Assembly (NCBI RefSeq): GCF_016702655.1
Contig: NZ_JADJDO010000030.1
Location: 1-23,485, forward strand
Origin: Ideonella sp.
GTDB lineage: Bacteria; Pseudomonadota; Gammaproteobacteria; Burkholderiales; Burkholderiaceae_C
Direction: 5' to 3'
Length of the DNA stretch: 23,485 nucleotides
Positions 1 through 6,336 of this stretch are shown here, piece after piece; positions within the stretch are counted from its first letter, which is position 1; every line of letters starts with the position of its first letter. Below the pieces are notes generated by a model. It was not told the origin of the DNA, did no database searches, and saw only the letters and a list, made by a program, of their open reading frames with translations. The position numbers were made by a program, and so were the translations under genes.

Positions 1-76
1 GCGACTGTCGCGTCGCGCCGGCCGGCAGCCACGGCGCCCATCGCATCGCGACCGAGATAGCCGTGCGCCGCTATTG

Positions 77-146
77 GAATAGTGGCGCTCCCGCTACGCG
101 CCAATAACCGAATAGTGGCGCCTGTCGCCCGACATTCAGGTTAGGC
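77..146 (+). other. possible integron recombination core (attI-like or end of a previous attC)
   Basis: A GTTAGGC heptamer at 140-146 fits the integron core consensus GTTRRRY. It precedes the first cassette gene in the orientation shared by the four attC sites downstream. Upstream, GAATAGTGGCGC occurs twice as a direct repeat (77-88 and 110-121). Paired direct repeats upstream of a core are a feature of attI sites, whereas an attC would show an R'' box and L''/L' pairing, which I cannot find here. No integrase is visible, so the assignment as attI, attC remnant or chance is open. Confidence 0.25.
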
Positions 147-226
147 CGCGGAACAACGCAACCTACGCGAGCCTGCACCCTAGAACAACCGACTTGCCGC
201 GGCATCTTATATCACGGAGACCCAAC

Positions 227-451
227 ATGGACGCCGAAAAACTTCAATTGATCCAAGAAAGAATTAACAGCCTTCCCTTCGGTACGACGTTTGACGTAAA
301 GACGCTCATGGGCGACGACTGGGCATCTATCCAGCACAAGCAGTCATTCGGCAGACAATTCAAACAGGCCCTCATGCAAGGCAAGTTAAAGGGCCTCAAG
401 CACCATGAACTCAACAATTCACCCCGCCGCGATATTTACAGGAAAAGCTGA
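227..451 (+). CDS. DUF1413 family small protein, integron cassette gene
   Basis: A 74-residue protein. The start at 227 follows a GGAGA ribosome binding site at 216-220; an in-frame ATG at 194 is less likely. It shows the DUF1413 pattern: a short helix, then LPFGTTFDVKTLMGDDW (about residues 14-30), a basic SFGRQFKQAL helix, a KLKGLKHH strand and a terminal RDIYRKS. Small proteins of this family are sometimes labelled DNA-binding, but no biochemical role is established to my knowledge. It is the first gene of a cassette ending in attC1 and lies 4 bp before the next gene, so the two are probably co-translated. The region is clearly richer in A+T than the chromosome to the right, consistent with acquisition by transfer. 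Confidence 0.6.
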   Translation: MDAEKLQLIQERINSLPFGTTFDVKTLMGDDWASIQHKQSFGRQFKQALMQGKLKGLKHHELNNSPRRDIYRKS

Positions 452-455
452 AGAC

Positions 456-1026
456 ATGAGTACTGACGCAACAATGGACGAAGAGTTTTGGCGAATTCTA
501 TGCACAGCCGCCCTCGCGGATTACTTCTTTATCAGCGAACAAATGAAGGTCGGGGACGAACGCGAAACGGTGCGTCCAGAGCCGGTTGCAGTCGCCTTTT
601 GGAACTCTTCAATATGCTTGACCTCGACTGCAAGGTTACATTGATGATAATAATCCGGTCTTAATCCATCTCGTCTTTCAAGCCGCAGCAGAAAAGGAAA
701 GTGTAGATACCTATTTTGCCAACTTTAACTTTGGTCTACGTCGCCAATATGGAATCCCGATGCCGGATATCTACGAAGGCCAATCAGAGCCCGTGGAATG
801 GGTTTATCAGCAGTATCAGACAACTATTCATCACTTCTTCACACCGAACAGCGGCAGACCACTTCGCATTCCGATAGGCAAGGACAGCGCGCGAATTGCA
901 AAAGTCGCCAATGCAATCGTCGGTCACTTTCACGGACTCGACGAAGGGGAACGAGCGGGCCGCACAATACACGCCGAGTATACAGCCGAAGGTCTTCAGC
1001 GATTTGTGTACTTCAACGACTGGTAA
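456..1026 (+). pseudogene. unknown cassette protein, frame broken twice as given
   Basis: The reading starts at ATG 456, four bases after the previous stop, with AGGAAA at 440-445 upstream. It runs in one frame to about 597, moves to a second frame to about 635, then to a third ending at 1026. One extra T in the TTTT at 597-600 and one extra G in the GG near 634 would restore about 190 residues passing through AVAFLELFNMLDLDCKGYID. The C-terminal part (from about 640) is well formed and ends in QRFVYFNDW. I do not recognise the family. Acidic and aromatic content and lack of membrane segments suggest a soluble cytoplasmic protein. Because both breaks are one missing base in a homopolymer, sequence error is as likely as decay. 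Confidence 0.45.
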
Positions 1027-1084
1027 CTTGGCCACTATGTAGCAAGGCTGGAAAGATTCTCGAGACGGCCCTCCAAAGGCCGCG

Positions 1085-1198
1085 GCCTAACCATTCGCTC
1101 AACCGGACCCTACACAGCGTGCCGGCATTTGGCCCTCCATTTCATTCTGGGCCAAATACCGTCCCGCTGTTCCGGCCCGGTTAGCTCAAACGTTGATA
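1085..1198 (+). other. integron attC site 1
   Basis: R'' box GCCTAAC at 1085-1091 is followed by an L'' region (CATTCGCTCAACCGG). The site closes with an L' region CCGGTTAGCTCAAAC (1177-1191) and a core GTT at 1192-1194. GCTCAACCGG and CCGGTTAGCTC pair with an unpaired base, as in attC hairpins. The centre holds a perfect 9-bp inverted repeat, ATTTGGCCC (1127-1135) with GGGCCAAAT (1149-1157). Total length about 114 bp, within the attC range. The R' box reads GTTGATA, off consensus at its 3' end, probably because the insertion sequence starts here. Confidence 0.8.
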
Positions 1199-1567
1199 TG
1201 GCTTCTTCCTGTCAAGAGGGCGTGCCCATCCCTCTGCGATTTCAGATCGATCAATGAGTCCCGTTGCCGGACGGGGAACGCGACGGAGCCAGTGGTTGCC
1301 ACCCGTGATGGATGTGCGACGGTTGCTCATGCTGATATGCGAGGGTTGGTTACCTCAAGACAAATTTGCGTCGCGGGGCTGCCTTCGCTCTAGGGACTGA
1401 GATCGCCTCGCAGGCGTTAGCGCCCGCAGGGCCCACCAATAACGTTGACGAGGATTCCCCAGTGGCCGCGGCTGCGCCGCGTTCCCCCTCCGGCATCTGA
1501 TGAGTTGGCTGGGTGCGGCACCTCCTTTGGGACTTCTCGTTCGAGGCGGTATTTGCCGGCCGCTCAA

Positions 1568-2714
1568 TCAGCCGCTGCGGTGGCGGGGATCGGCATCCCC
1601 TGCCAGCCCGGAGTTGTGCACCTCGCAACCGATGGCCCACACGAACCCGGCGAGCTCGCGCGCCACGGCCACCACGGCCTTGTTCTTCATCACCCGGCGC
1701 GCCAGCAGGCGCTTGAACTTCGCGTTCAACCTGAGCTGTGCCTTCCAGGCGATGTCGGTGACGGCCTTGGGCAACTGATCCTGGCGCGTGGCGATGATGG
1801 GGGTCACGCGCGCCGGGTGCTGGTAGTGCCAGGCGATCTCGACCATCATGCGCCGGGCCGTACTGTTGCCGGCTTTGGTGATGCTGCCCTGGCGCCGCTT
1901 GGGGCCTGAGGAGTGTTCGCCCGGCACCAGGCCCACGAAGGCCATCAGTTTGCGCGCTGACTCGAAGCGCAGGAAGTCCTGCAGTTCGCCCACCAGCGTC
2001 ATCGCCGCGATCAGCTGCACACCGCGCAGCGCCTGCAATGCCTGCACCAAGGGCGTCAAGCTCCACTCGGGCAGGGTCTCGCGCATCGCCTGCTCCAGCC
2101 TCGCGATGCGCGCCGTGGCTTCGGTGATGGCGTGCAGGTACTCTTGGAACCCGATCTGCTGCGCGGCGTGCTCCAGCTTGAGCGTGGCCAGCCAGCGCAG
2201 GTGCGCCGCCGTCCAGCTGCTCTTGCCGGCGTAGGCGATGCCGTTGCGCAGCAGCAGTGCCTTCAGGCGGTGGCGGGCGTTGCGGCATTCGCGCACAGCG
2301 TCTTCGCGGGCGCGCACGAGGTCGCGCACGGCCTCGTCGGCGGCACCGGGCACGCGCACGGGGTGAGGTCGCCAGAGCGGCTCAGCCGCGCCAGCAGCAT
2401 GGCGTCGCGGCGGTCGGTCTTGATGCGGTCCCCGCGCGCTTGGGGATCGACGAAGGCGCCACCACTTGGCATTCGATGCCCTGCACGTTCAGGTGGCGCC
2501 AGATCACGAACCCGCAGGGGCCGGCTTCGTAGACCACGTGCAGCCGGTGGCCCTTGCTGGTCAGCTTGCGCAGCGCCTTGTCCAGCGCGACGAGATCGCC
2601 GCCGGTGCTGCACACGTGCCGAATCTCGCCCTCACGCCCGGCGTCCGCCGTGGCGATGTCGATACTGTCCTTGTGAACGTCCAATCCGACGTACAGAGTG
2701 CTAGATTTGTCCAT
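1568..2714 (-). pseudogene. IS110 family transposase (DEDD), two frameshifts
   Basis: The start at 2714 gives MDKSSTLYVGLDVHKDSIDI, the DEDD RuvC-like N-terminus of IS110 transposases. VYEAGPCG and DRIKTDRRDA supply the remaining acidic residues. The C-terminal Tnp20 domain is present (LRGVQLIAAMTLVGEL, HSSGPKRRQGSITKAGNS). The frame breaks near 2430-2433 (CCCC on the plus strand) and near 2359-2362; adding one base at each point joins the three segments into about 382 residues, a normal length. These enzymes cut and join DNA guided by an element-encoded RNA. As written it is inactive, but both breaks are at short homopolymers and may be sequence errors. Confidence 0.8.
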
Positions 2715-2836
2715 GGCCCGTCTCCTCGCAAATTCGCAACGACCTGACCGACCATCGGTCCGGTGCATTGGTGTAGCTCGGCACGCCCTCGGCGCGCAAC
2801 CTACGGCACTGCAGGGGGCGGGCCGCCCGAGTTCAC
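2715..2836 (-). ncRNA. candidate bridge RNA region of the IS110 element
   Basis: In IS110-subgroup elements the bridge RNA is encoded in the noncoding stretch upstream of the transposase. This 120-base stretch is noncoding and rich in hairpins: GGGCG/CGCCC around 2817-2829 and a perfect GACCGA/TCGGTC stem at 2746-2751 and 2755-2760. Unlike the second element, I found no clear guide segments matching the flanking target or the ends, so this call rests on position and folding only. Confidence 0.3.
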
Positions 2837-2853
2837 GAAGCCATCTTGTCTAT

Positions 2854-2908
2854 ACGTCGCCAACTCCATCACGTCGCCGCTGTAGCGACAAAAGGCACAC
2901 ACTAGGCT
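2854..2908 (+). promoter_or_regulatory. possible operator/promoter of the BrnT-type cassette
   Basis: The short leader before the toxin gene holds a direct repeat ACGTCGCC (2854-2861 and 2871-2878) and an inverted pair GTCGC/GCGAC (2873-2877 and 2885-2889), followed by a weak TAGGCT -10-like hexamer at 2903-2908. Toxin-antitoxin operons are usually autorepressed by the antitoxin at such repeats. No strong -35 is seen. Confidence 0.25.
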
Positions 2909-2920
2909 AGACTGCGACCT

Positions 2921-3196
2921 GTGAAGCCATTCCGCTGGGGCCCGGAGAAGAACGAGCAGCTCAAGCTTGAGCGCGGCGTGTCGTTCGAGCAGATGGTTGT
3001 CGCGGTCGAGGCAGGTGGCTTGTTGGATGTTCTGGCACATCCGAACCAGACGAAGTATCCCAACCAGCGGGTGCTTGTCGTTGCCAGTGATGGCTATGCG
3101 TACTTGGTGCCATTCGTCGAGGAGAAGGACCACTACATCCTCAAGACGGTCATTCCGAGCCGCAAGGCGACACGAGACAATCTAGGCCAAAGGTGA
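2921..3196 (+). CDS. brnT: BrnT-like type II toxin, integron cassette gene
   Basis: A 91-residue protein starting at GTG 2921. It has the BrnT/DUF497 pattern: an N-terminal FRWGPEKNEQLKLERGVSFE (family form W-x-P-x-K-N-x-x-L-x-x-E-R-G-[IV]-S-F), then GLLDVLAHPN, the strand-rich QRVLVVASDGYAYLVPFV, and the closing LKTVIPSRKATR. BrnT proteins are RelE-fold ribonucleases that arrest translation and are neutralised by a DNA-binding partner. The following gene encodes such a partner and lies within a few bases. In integron arrays these modules are thought to stabilise the array by post-segregational killing. The frame is intact, unlike several neighbours. Confidence 0.75.
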   Translation: MKPFRWGPEKNEQLKLERGVSFEQMVVAVEAGGLLDVLAHPNQTKYPNQRVLVVASDGYAYLVPFVEEKDHYILKTVIPSRKATRDNLGQR

Positions 3197-3201
3197 ACAA
3201 G

Positions 3202-3543
3202 ATGCCGAAGACTGACCCCTACGAAGCCGAGTTGGTTTCCGCGTTCGAGAAGGGAACGCTGAAGTCTGTCGCCACAAAGGCCGAGTTGACCAAGTTGCGA
3301 GCTGCGGCCCGAGCCACGGCAATCAAGGATCGGCGGGTGAACATCCGCCTGTCCTCTGGCGATCTTCAAGACATTCAAGTCAAGGCGCTGCAAGAGGGAA
3401 TGCCTTATCAGACACTCATCGCCAGTGTCCTGCACAAGTACGTTACCGGCAGGCTGGCCGAACGAGGGTCCTCGTCGTCCCCTGGCACTGCGCAGCAGCG
3501 TGGCAAGGCAGCGCCTCGGCGCGTGAGCAAAGCCGACCTATAA
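3202..3543 (+). CDS. antitoxin of the BrnT-like toxin (RHH/CopG type)
   Basis: About 113 residues from ATG 3202, which sits 8 bases after AGG; an in-frame GTG at 3193 overlapping the toxin stop would add three residues. The core VNIRLSSGDLQDIQVKALQE and GMPYQTLIASVLHKYVTGRL (mid-protein) are the ribbon-helix-helix segment of antitoxins that partner BrnT-like toxins; RHH dimers bind operator DNA and repress the operon. The N-terminal YEAELVSAFEKGTLKSV helix is the probable toxin-binding part. The C-terminal tail (about 28 residues, low complexity, Ser/Arg-rich) is encoded inside attC2, and the stop codon directly abuts the conserved CTCAAAC of the recombination site. Confidence 0.7.
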   Translation: MPKTDPYEAELVSAFEKGTLKSVATKAELTKLRAAARATAIKDRRVNIRLSSGDLQDIQVKALQEGMPYQTLIASVLHKYVTGRLAERGSSSSPGTAQQRGKAAPRRVSKADL

Positions 3544-3557
3544 CTCAAACGTTCGGC
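3457..3557 (+). other. integron attC site 2 (overlaps the antitoxin gene)
   Basis: The right end TAACTCAAACGTTCGGCATC (3541-3560) matches attC L'-R' consensus, with core GTTCGGC at 3551-3557. The exact complement GCCGAAC lies at 3457-3463 and fits an R'' box about 100 bp upstream. GGTC (3467-3470) can pair with GACC (3535-3538). The usual L'' sequence is not obvious, so the left limit is less sure than the right. Almost all of the site is coding for the antitoxin C-terminus. Confidence 0.6.
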
Positions 3558-3611
3558 ATCACAGGCCACCACCAGCTCCCACCTTCTGGCCGGGCGCGGT
3601 ACCATCTCATC

Positions 3612-3833
3612 ATGCAAGTCGTAAGCGGTACCGTAGTGGAAGGCAAGGTCGTGCTCAATGGAGCCTCCCTGCCGGAGGGCACTGTCGTCACTGTGTACGC
3701 GCAGGAGCCCGGCAGTGTCGTGCGTTTGCCGCCTCACCTTCAGGCCGAACTTGAGGAAGCGATCGACGAGGCAGACCGTGAGGAAGGAATTTCAGCTGAG
3801 GAGCTGTTCGCACAGCTCAAGCAGTACCGCTGA
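3612..3833 (+). CDS. antitoxin-like small protein preceding a ParE-type toxin
   Basis: A 73-residue protein. The N-terminal half is a strand-rich AbrB/MazE-like segment (QVVSGTVVEGKVVLNGASLP, then EGTVVTVYAQE). The C-terminal half is an acidic helix (LQAELEEAIDEADREEGISAEELFAQL), typical of small antitoxins that pair with ParE/RelE toxins. It lies 2 bp before the toxin reading frame, so the two would be co-translated. There is no clear Shine-Dalgarno sequence before 3612, and translation may start on a short leader from a cassette promoter. It would bind and block the toxin, and probably the operon's own promoter. Confidence 0.65.
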   Translation: MQVVSGTVVEGKVVLNGASLPEGTVVTVYAQEPGSVVRLPPHLQAELEEAIDEADREEGISAEELFAQLKQYR

Positions 3834-3835
3834 CC

Positions 3836-4135
3836 TTGGCGCTCACGGTACGCATCAAGCTGCGAGCGCTGCGGCAGATCCATCGCGCAGCCCAGTGGTG
3901 GAGCGAGAACCGCATCGCCGCACCGGGCGCGATCGACTCCGACCTCAAAGACGCGCTTGACACGCTCGTTGAGCAGCCAGGTATCGGAAGCAGGGTCGAA
4001 AACGCGCGAGACACCGAGACCCGGCGCTTCTACCTCGTGCGAACGAAATACTTCATCTACTACCGCGCCAGAGGCGCGTGGCTGGAAGTCATCGCCTTCT
4101 GGCACTCTTCCCGCGAGCACGAGCCGCGAGTTTGA
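3836..4135 (+). CDS. ParE/RelE superfamily toxin, integron cassette gene
   Basis: About 99 residues beginning at TTG 3836, two bases after the antitoxin stop; no ATG or GTG is better placed. It follows the ParE pattern: N-terminal basic strand LTVRIKLRALRQIHRAAQWW, helix DLKDALDTLVEQPGIGSRV, then TRRFYLVRTKYFIYYRARGA and LEVIAFWHSSRE. ParE-type toxins poison DNA gyrase while RelE-type members cut mRNA; I cannot tell which applies here. The ending W-H-[SA]-S-R is common in the ParE side of the family. The gene ends 9 bp before attC3, the tight spacing typical of cassette genes. Confidence 0.75.
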   Translation: MALTVRIKLRALRQIHRAAQWWSENRIAAPGAIDSDLKDALDTLVEQPGIGSRVENARDTETRRFYLVRTKYFIYYRARGAWLEVIAFWHSSREHEPRV

Positions 4136-4144
4136 GGGTGTGAT

Positions 4145-4213
4145 GCCGAACCCAGCCTTGCAGCGGACATTCGCCGGCAAGCCGTCGCCTGCAGCTGAAG
4201 GCCGACGTTTGGC
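4145..4213 (+). other. integron attC site 3
   Basis: R'' GCCGAAC at 4145-4151 and R' GTTTGGC at 4207-4213 are near-complementary. L'' GCCTTGCAGC (4155-4164) pairs with L' GCTGAAGGC (4194-4202), leaving one unpaired G in L'', the extrahelical base by which integrases recognise the bottom strand of attC. The site is 69 bp, at the short end of the range, directly after the ParE-like gene. Confidence 0.75.
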
Positions 4214-4231
4214 ATCCCGCAGGAACCGATG

Positions 4232-4631
4232 ATGGCAACTCAACCAAAGTTGAAAGTTCAACAAGGCTGTGTCGTGTTCGCCAAGAACAAGAAGCGAGTC
4301 TCTGCCTTCTACCAACAGACGCTCGGACTCGTCGCGGAGGAGTCGGAGTCATCGCACGACTTGCTGCGCGGCAACGGGTACGAGGTCGTTATTCACAGCA
4401 TCCCGCGCAAGTACGCGGCCGAGATCAAGATCGCCAAGCCTGTTCAGCCGCGAGAGAACACGCCAATCAAGCCTACGTTCGTCGTCGGCGACCTCGAAGC
4501 CGCGCGAGCGGCGGCCAAAGACCGGTGGCTACCTCAAGCCGCTCGAAGGAGCTTGGCGCTTTCGCGGTTGCATCGTGCTGGACGGCTGGGACCCAGAGGG
4601 AAACGTCGTCCAGTTCAAACAGCCCGAGTGA
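4232..4631 (+). pseudogene. glyoxalase/bleomycin-resistance (VOC) family protein, one frameshift
   Basis: The start at 4232 lies 7 bases after AGGA (4221-4224); ATG 4229 immediately precedes it. The first segment (QQGCVVFAKNKKRVSAFYQQ, TLGLVAEESESSHDLLRG, IKPTFVVGDLEAARAAA) is the first beta-alpha-beta unit of the vicinal oxygen chelate fold. At AAA 4517-4519 the frame shifts; dropping one A continues with KTGGYLKPLEGAWRFRG and CIVLDGWDPEGNVVQFKQPE, the closing unit with the DPEGN-x-V-Q-F motif. The restored protein is about 132 residues. Such proteins bind a metal and act as lyases, dioxygenases or drug-binding proteins; substrate unknown. The stop at 4629-4631 nearly touches the R'' box of attC4. 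Confidence 0.7.
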
Positions 4632-4739
4632 TGCCTAACCCTTCTACAAGGACTTCCCGCAATGTCAAGCGGGGTGCTTTGTATTTCCCCTTGTCAAGCC
4701 GGCTGTTTGGTTATTTGTCTGTTTCGTTTTTGGTGACAT

Positions 4740-4895
4740 GTGACGACGAAGCTGCGGTGCGACAGTGAACAGACTGCACATCTACAAACGGCCTTGTTGC
4801 ACCATTCGGTGCGGACCCAGATACGAACCGCTCAGTCGGGCTCCATTCGTTCCACGGGGTTGGGCACGATTGCCGCCGCGTAGGGTTAGTCGAGT
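4740..4895 (-). ncRNA. putative bridge RNA (seekRNA) with attC and IS-end guides
   Basis: In IS1111-subgroup elements the guide RNA lies between the transposase stop and the distal end, which is here. Read on the minus strand 5' to 3' there are four short matches. CTAACCC (complement of 4883-4889) equals the R'' end of attC. GAACGAATGG (complement of 4843-4852) is complementary to CCATTCGTTC, the attC L'' consensus, one base from the local CCATTCGCTC. TTGTAGA (complement of 4781-4787) equals the element end at 4643-4649. CTTCGT (complement of 4746-4751) is complementary to the other element end (6210-6215). The stretches between each pair can form hairpins (GGCA/TGCC; GTGCAGT with ACT..GCAC). 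RNA ends are not determined. Confidence 0.6.
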
Positions 4896-4999
4896 TCACC
4901 GGCTGCCGGTCTGACCTGTCAATGCATCTTCGAGAGCACGTCTTCGGTGGAAGGAAGGTGTGGATTCGGCTTGAAGCTGGTTTGATCAGTTGGAGCCGC

Positions 5000-6127
5000 T
5001 CAGGCCATGCAAGGCGTCGCCTGCACGGGTGCCGGCGCTGCGCGCTCATTCACAGGCCGCTTTGCATCGGGCTTGACGCTGACGTGCTTCGGATCGAAGC
5101 CGGCATCGCGCGTCATCACCGCCCACAAGATGCGCGCGTTCTTGTTGGCCATGGCCACGCAGGCCTTCTGCCAGCCCACGCGCGCGGTGAGCTGCACCAG
5201 CCAGCGCGAGATCGGATCGTCGCGTTTGGCCGCACTCATCACCGCGGTCTTGGCACCTTGGATGAGCAGTGTGCGCAGATAGTCGTCGCCGCGCTTGGTG
5301 ATGCGCCCCAGGCTGGTCTTGCCGCCGCTGGAGTTCTGCCGCGGCACGATGCCCAGCCAGGCACCGAACTGCTCGCCGTTCTTGAACTGCTTGAACTCGC
5401 CCACGCCGGCAACAAGCGCGGACGCGCCGAGCTCGCCGATGCCGATGATCTTGGCCGCACGTTGCGCGGCTGGCGTAGCGCGCACATGCTGGCCGACCTG
5501 CTGGTCGCACCACTTCAGGTGCGCATCGAGCTCGCGCCAATGATCGAAGGCGCGCTGCAGCACCAATCGCGCTGTCGTGCTGAGCTCGTTGCTCGCGTCT
5601 TCGAGCACATCGGTCAGCACCGCGCGCAGCACCTTGGGGCTCTTGCCGAAGACCAGCCCGAACTCGGCCAGCACGCCGCGGATGCGGTTGACGCAGGCGG
5701 TGCGTTCTTCCTTCAAGCCCTCGCGCACGCGGTGCAGGCTCATCACGCCTTGCTGCTCGCAGCTCTTGATGGGCACGAAGCGCATGCTCGGGCGCGAGGC
5801 GGCTTCGCAGATGGCCGCGGCATCGGTAGCGTCGTTCTTGCCGCCCTTGCCCTCCATGCGGTACGGGGTGACGAAGTTGGCCGCGATCAGCCGCGCGTCC
5901 AGGCCCATCGCGCGCAGCCGGCGCGCCCAGTGATGCGCGCTGGAGCACGCCTCCATCGCTACCGGGCAGCCAGCAGGAAGTTGTGCGCACCAAGCCAGGA
6001 ACTGATCGCGCTTGATCGAGCGCGCCGTCACGCGCCGCCCGGTTGCGTCCACCGCGTGCACCTGGATGACGTTCTTGGCCAGGTCCACACCTACCCGCGC
6101 AATCGCCGAACGTGTAATCTCGCCCAT
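5000..6127 (-). CDS. IS1111-subgroup IS110 family transposase
   Basis: An intact 375-residue transposase starting at ATG 6127. The N-terminal DEDD domain shows RVGVDLAKNVIQVHAVDATG, then MEACSSAHHWARRL and GGKNDATDAAAICEAASRPS, providing D, E, D and D. SMRFVPIKSCEQQ is characteristic of the IS1111 subgroup. The C-terminal Tnp20 domain has IIGIGELGASALVAGVGEF, FGAWLGIVPRQNSSGGKTSL and ITKRGDDYLRTLLIQGA with the conserved serine region. The enzyme is an RNA-guided recombinase acting on circular intermediates. The frame is open throughout, in contrast to the first element, so it may be active. Its C-terminus is longer and more Lys/Pro/Ala-rich than the core needs. Confidence 0.92.
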   Translation of the reverse strand: MGEITRSAIARVGVDLAKNVIQVHAVDATGRRVTARSIKRDQFLAWCAQLPAGCPVAMEACSSAHHWARRLRAMGLDARLIAANFVTPYRMEGKGGKNDATDAAAICEAASRPSMRFVPIKSCEQQGVMSLHRVREGLKEERTACVNRIRGVLAEFGLVFGKSPKVLRAVLTDVLEDASNELSTTARLVLQRAFDHWRELDAHLKWCDQQVGQHVRATPAAQRAAKIIGIGELGASALVAGVGEFKQFKNGEQFGAWLGIVPRQNSSGGKTSLGRITKRGDDYLRTLLIQGAKTAVMSAAKRDDPISRWLVQLTARVGWQKACVAMANKNARILWAVMTRDAGFDPKHVSVKPDAKRPVNERAAPAPVQATPCMA

Positions 6128-6336
6128 GGGCTTCCCCTTTCCAAGTTCAGATTGACTTCCCGCTCGTCAATCTTGGTGCCTCGACACCGTCATCGGACTG
6201 GGGAAGTCCCTTCGTATTCGCTCGAGCGGGACCTCCACCGGCATGGCACTTGGCCCGCGAGGCGCTCTGGTCTATCGTCCGCCTCGCGGGCCAAGCACCA
6301 TCCCGGTTCCGGCCCCTCAGCTCAAACGTTGGCATC

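Larger units (their letters stand above)
1198..2844 (-). mobile_element. IS110-family insertion sequence (IS110 subgroup-like)
   Basis: The element carries one transposase on the minus strand. Its likely limits are an 8-bp inverted pair, ATGGCTTC at 1198-1205 and GAAGCCAT at 2837-2844. A TTGACA -35-like hexamer points outward from the transposase-3' end (complement of 1210-1215), as in IS110-family ends that form a junction promoter on circularisation. The left limit is within 6 bases of the attC1 core, so the element lies at the attC/cassette boundary. About 370 bp separate the transposase stop from the 1198 end and I see no gene there. Exact ends and any duplicated core cannot be fixed from one copy. 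Confidence 0.6.
4641..6215 (-). mobile_element. IS1111-subgroup element inserted in attC (IS1111-attC type)
   Basis: The element is 1575 bp. Its inverted repeats are subterminal, as in the IS1111 subgroup: GGGAAGTCCCTT at 6201-6212 and AAGGACTTCCC at 4648-4658, one G shorter, with extensions of 3 bp (6213-6215) and 7 bp (4641-4647). The transposase reads leftwards from near the 6215 end. The other end has two outward TTGACA hexamers (complements of 4663-4668 and 4692-4697), suited to a junction promoter after circularisation. Insertion lies between R'' and L'' of attC4. A group of IS1111 elements that target integron attC sites is known, and this one fits by family, site and orientation. Confidence 0.85.
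4633..6334 (+). other. integron attC site 4, split by the IS1111-type element
   Basis: The left fragment is R'' GCCTAACC (4633-4640). The right fragment runs from ATTCGCTCGAGCGG (6216-6229) to CTCAAAC plus core GTTGGCA (6321-6334). Joining them gives GCCTAACC then ATTCGCTC, exactly as in attC1 (1085-1100), so nothing is lost and no duplication is evident. The right fragment has a perfect 16-bp stem (6249-6264 with 6280-6295) extended by imperfect pairing, the long palindrome of an attC. The rebuilt site would be about 127 bp. Confidence 0.8.

Noticed and set aside
2854..2878. CRISPR-like repeats (two ACGTCGCC copies)
   Set aside because: Only two 8-bp copies, with no spacer series and no cas genes; an operator is more likely.
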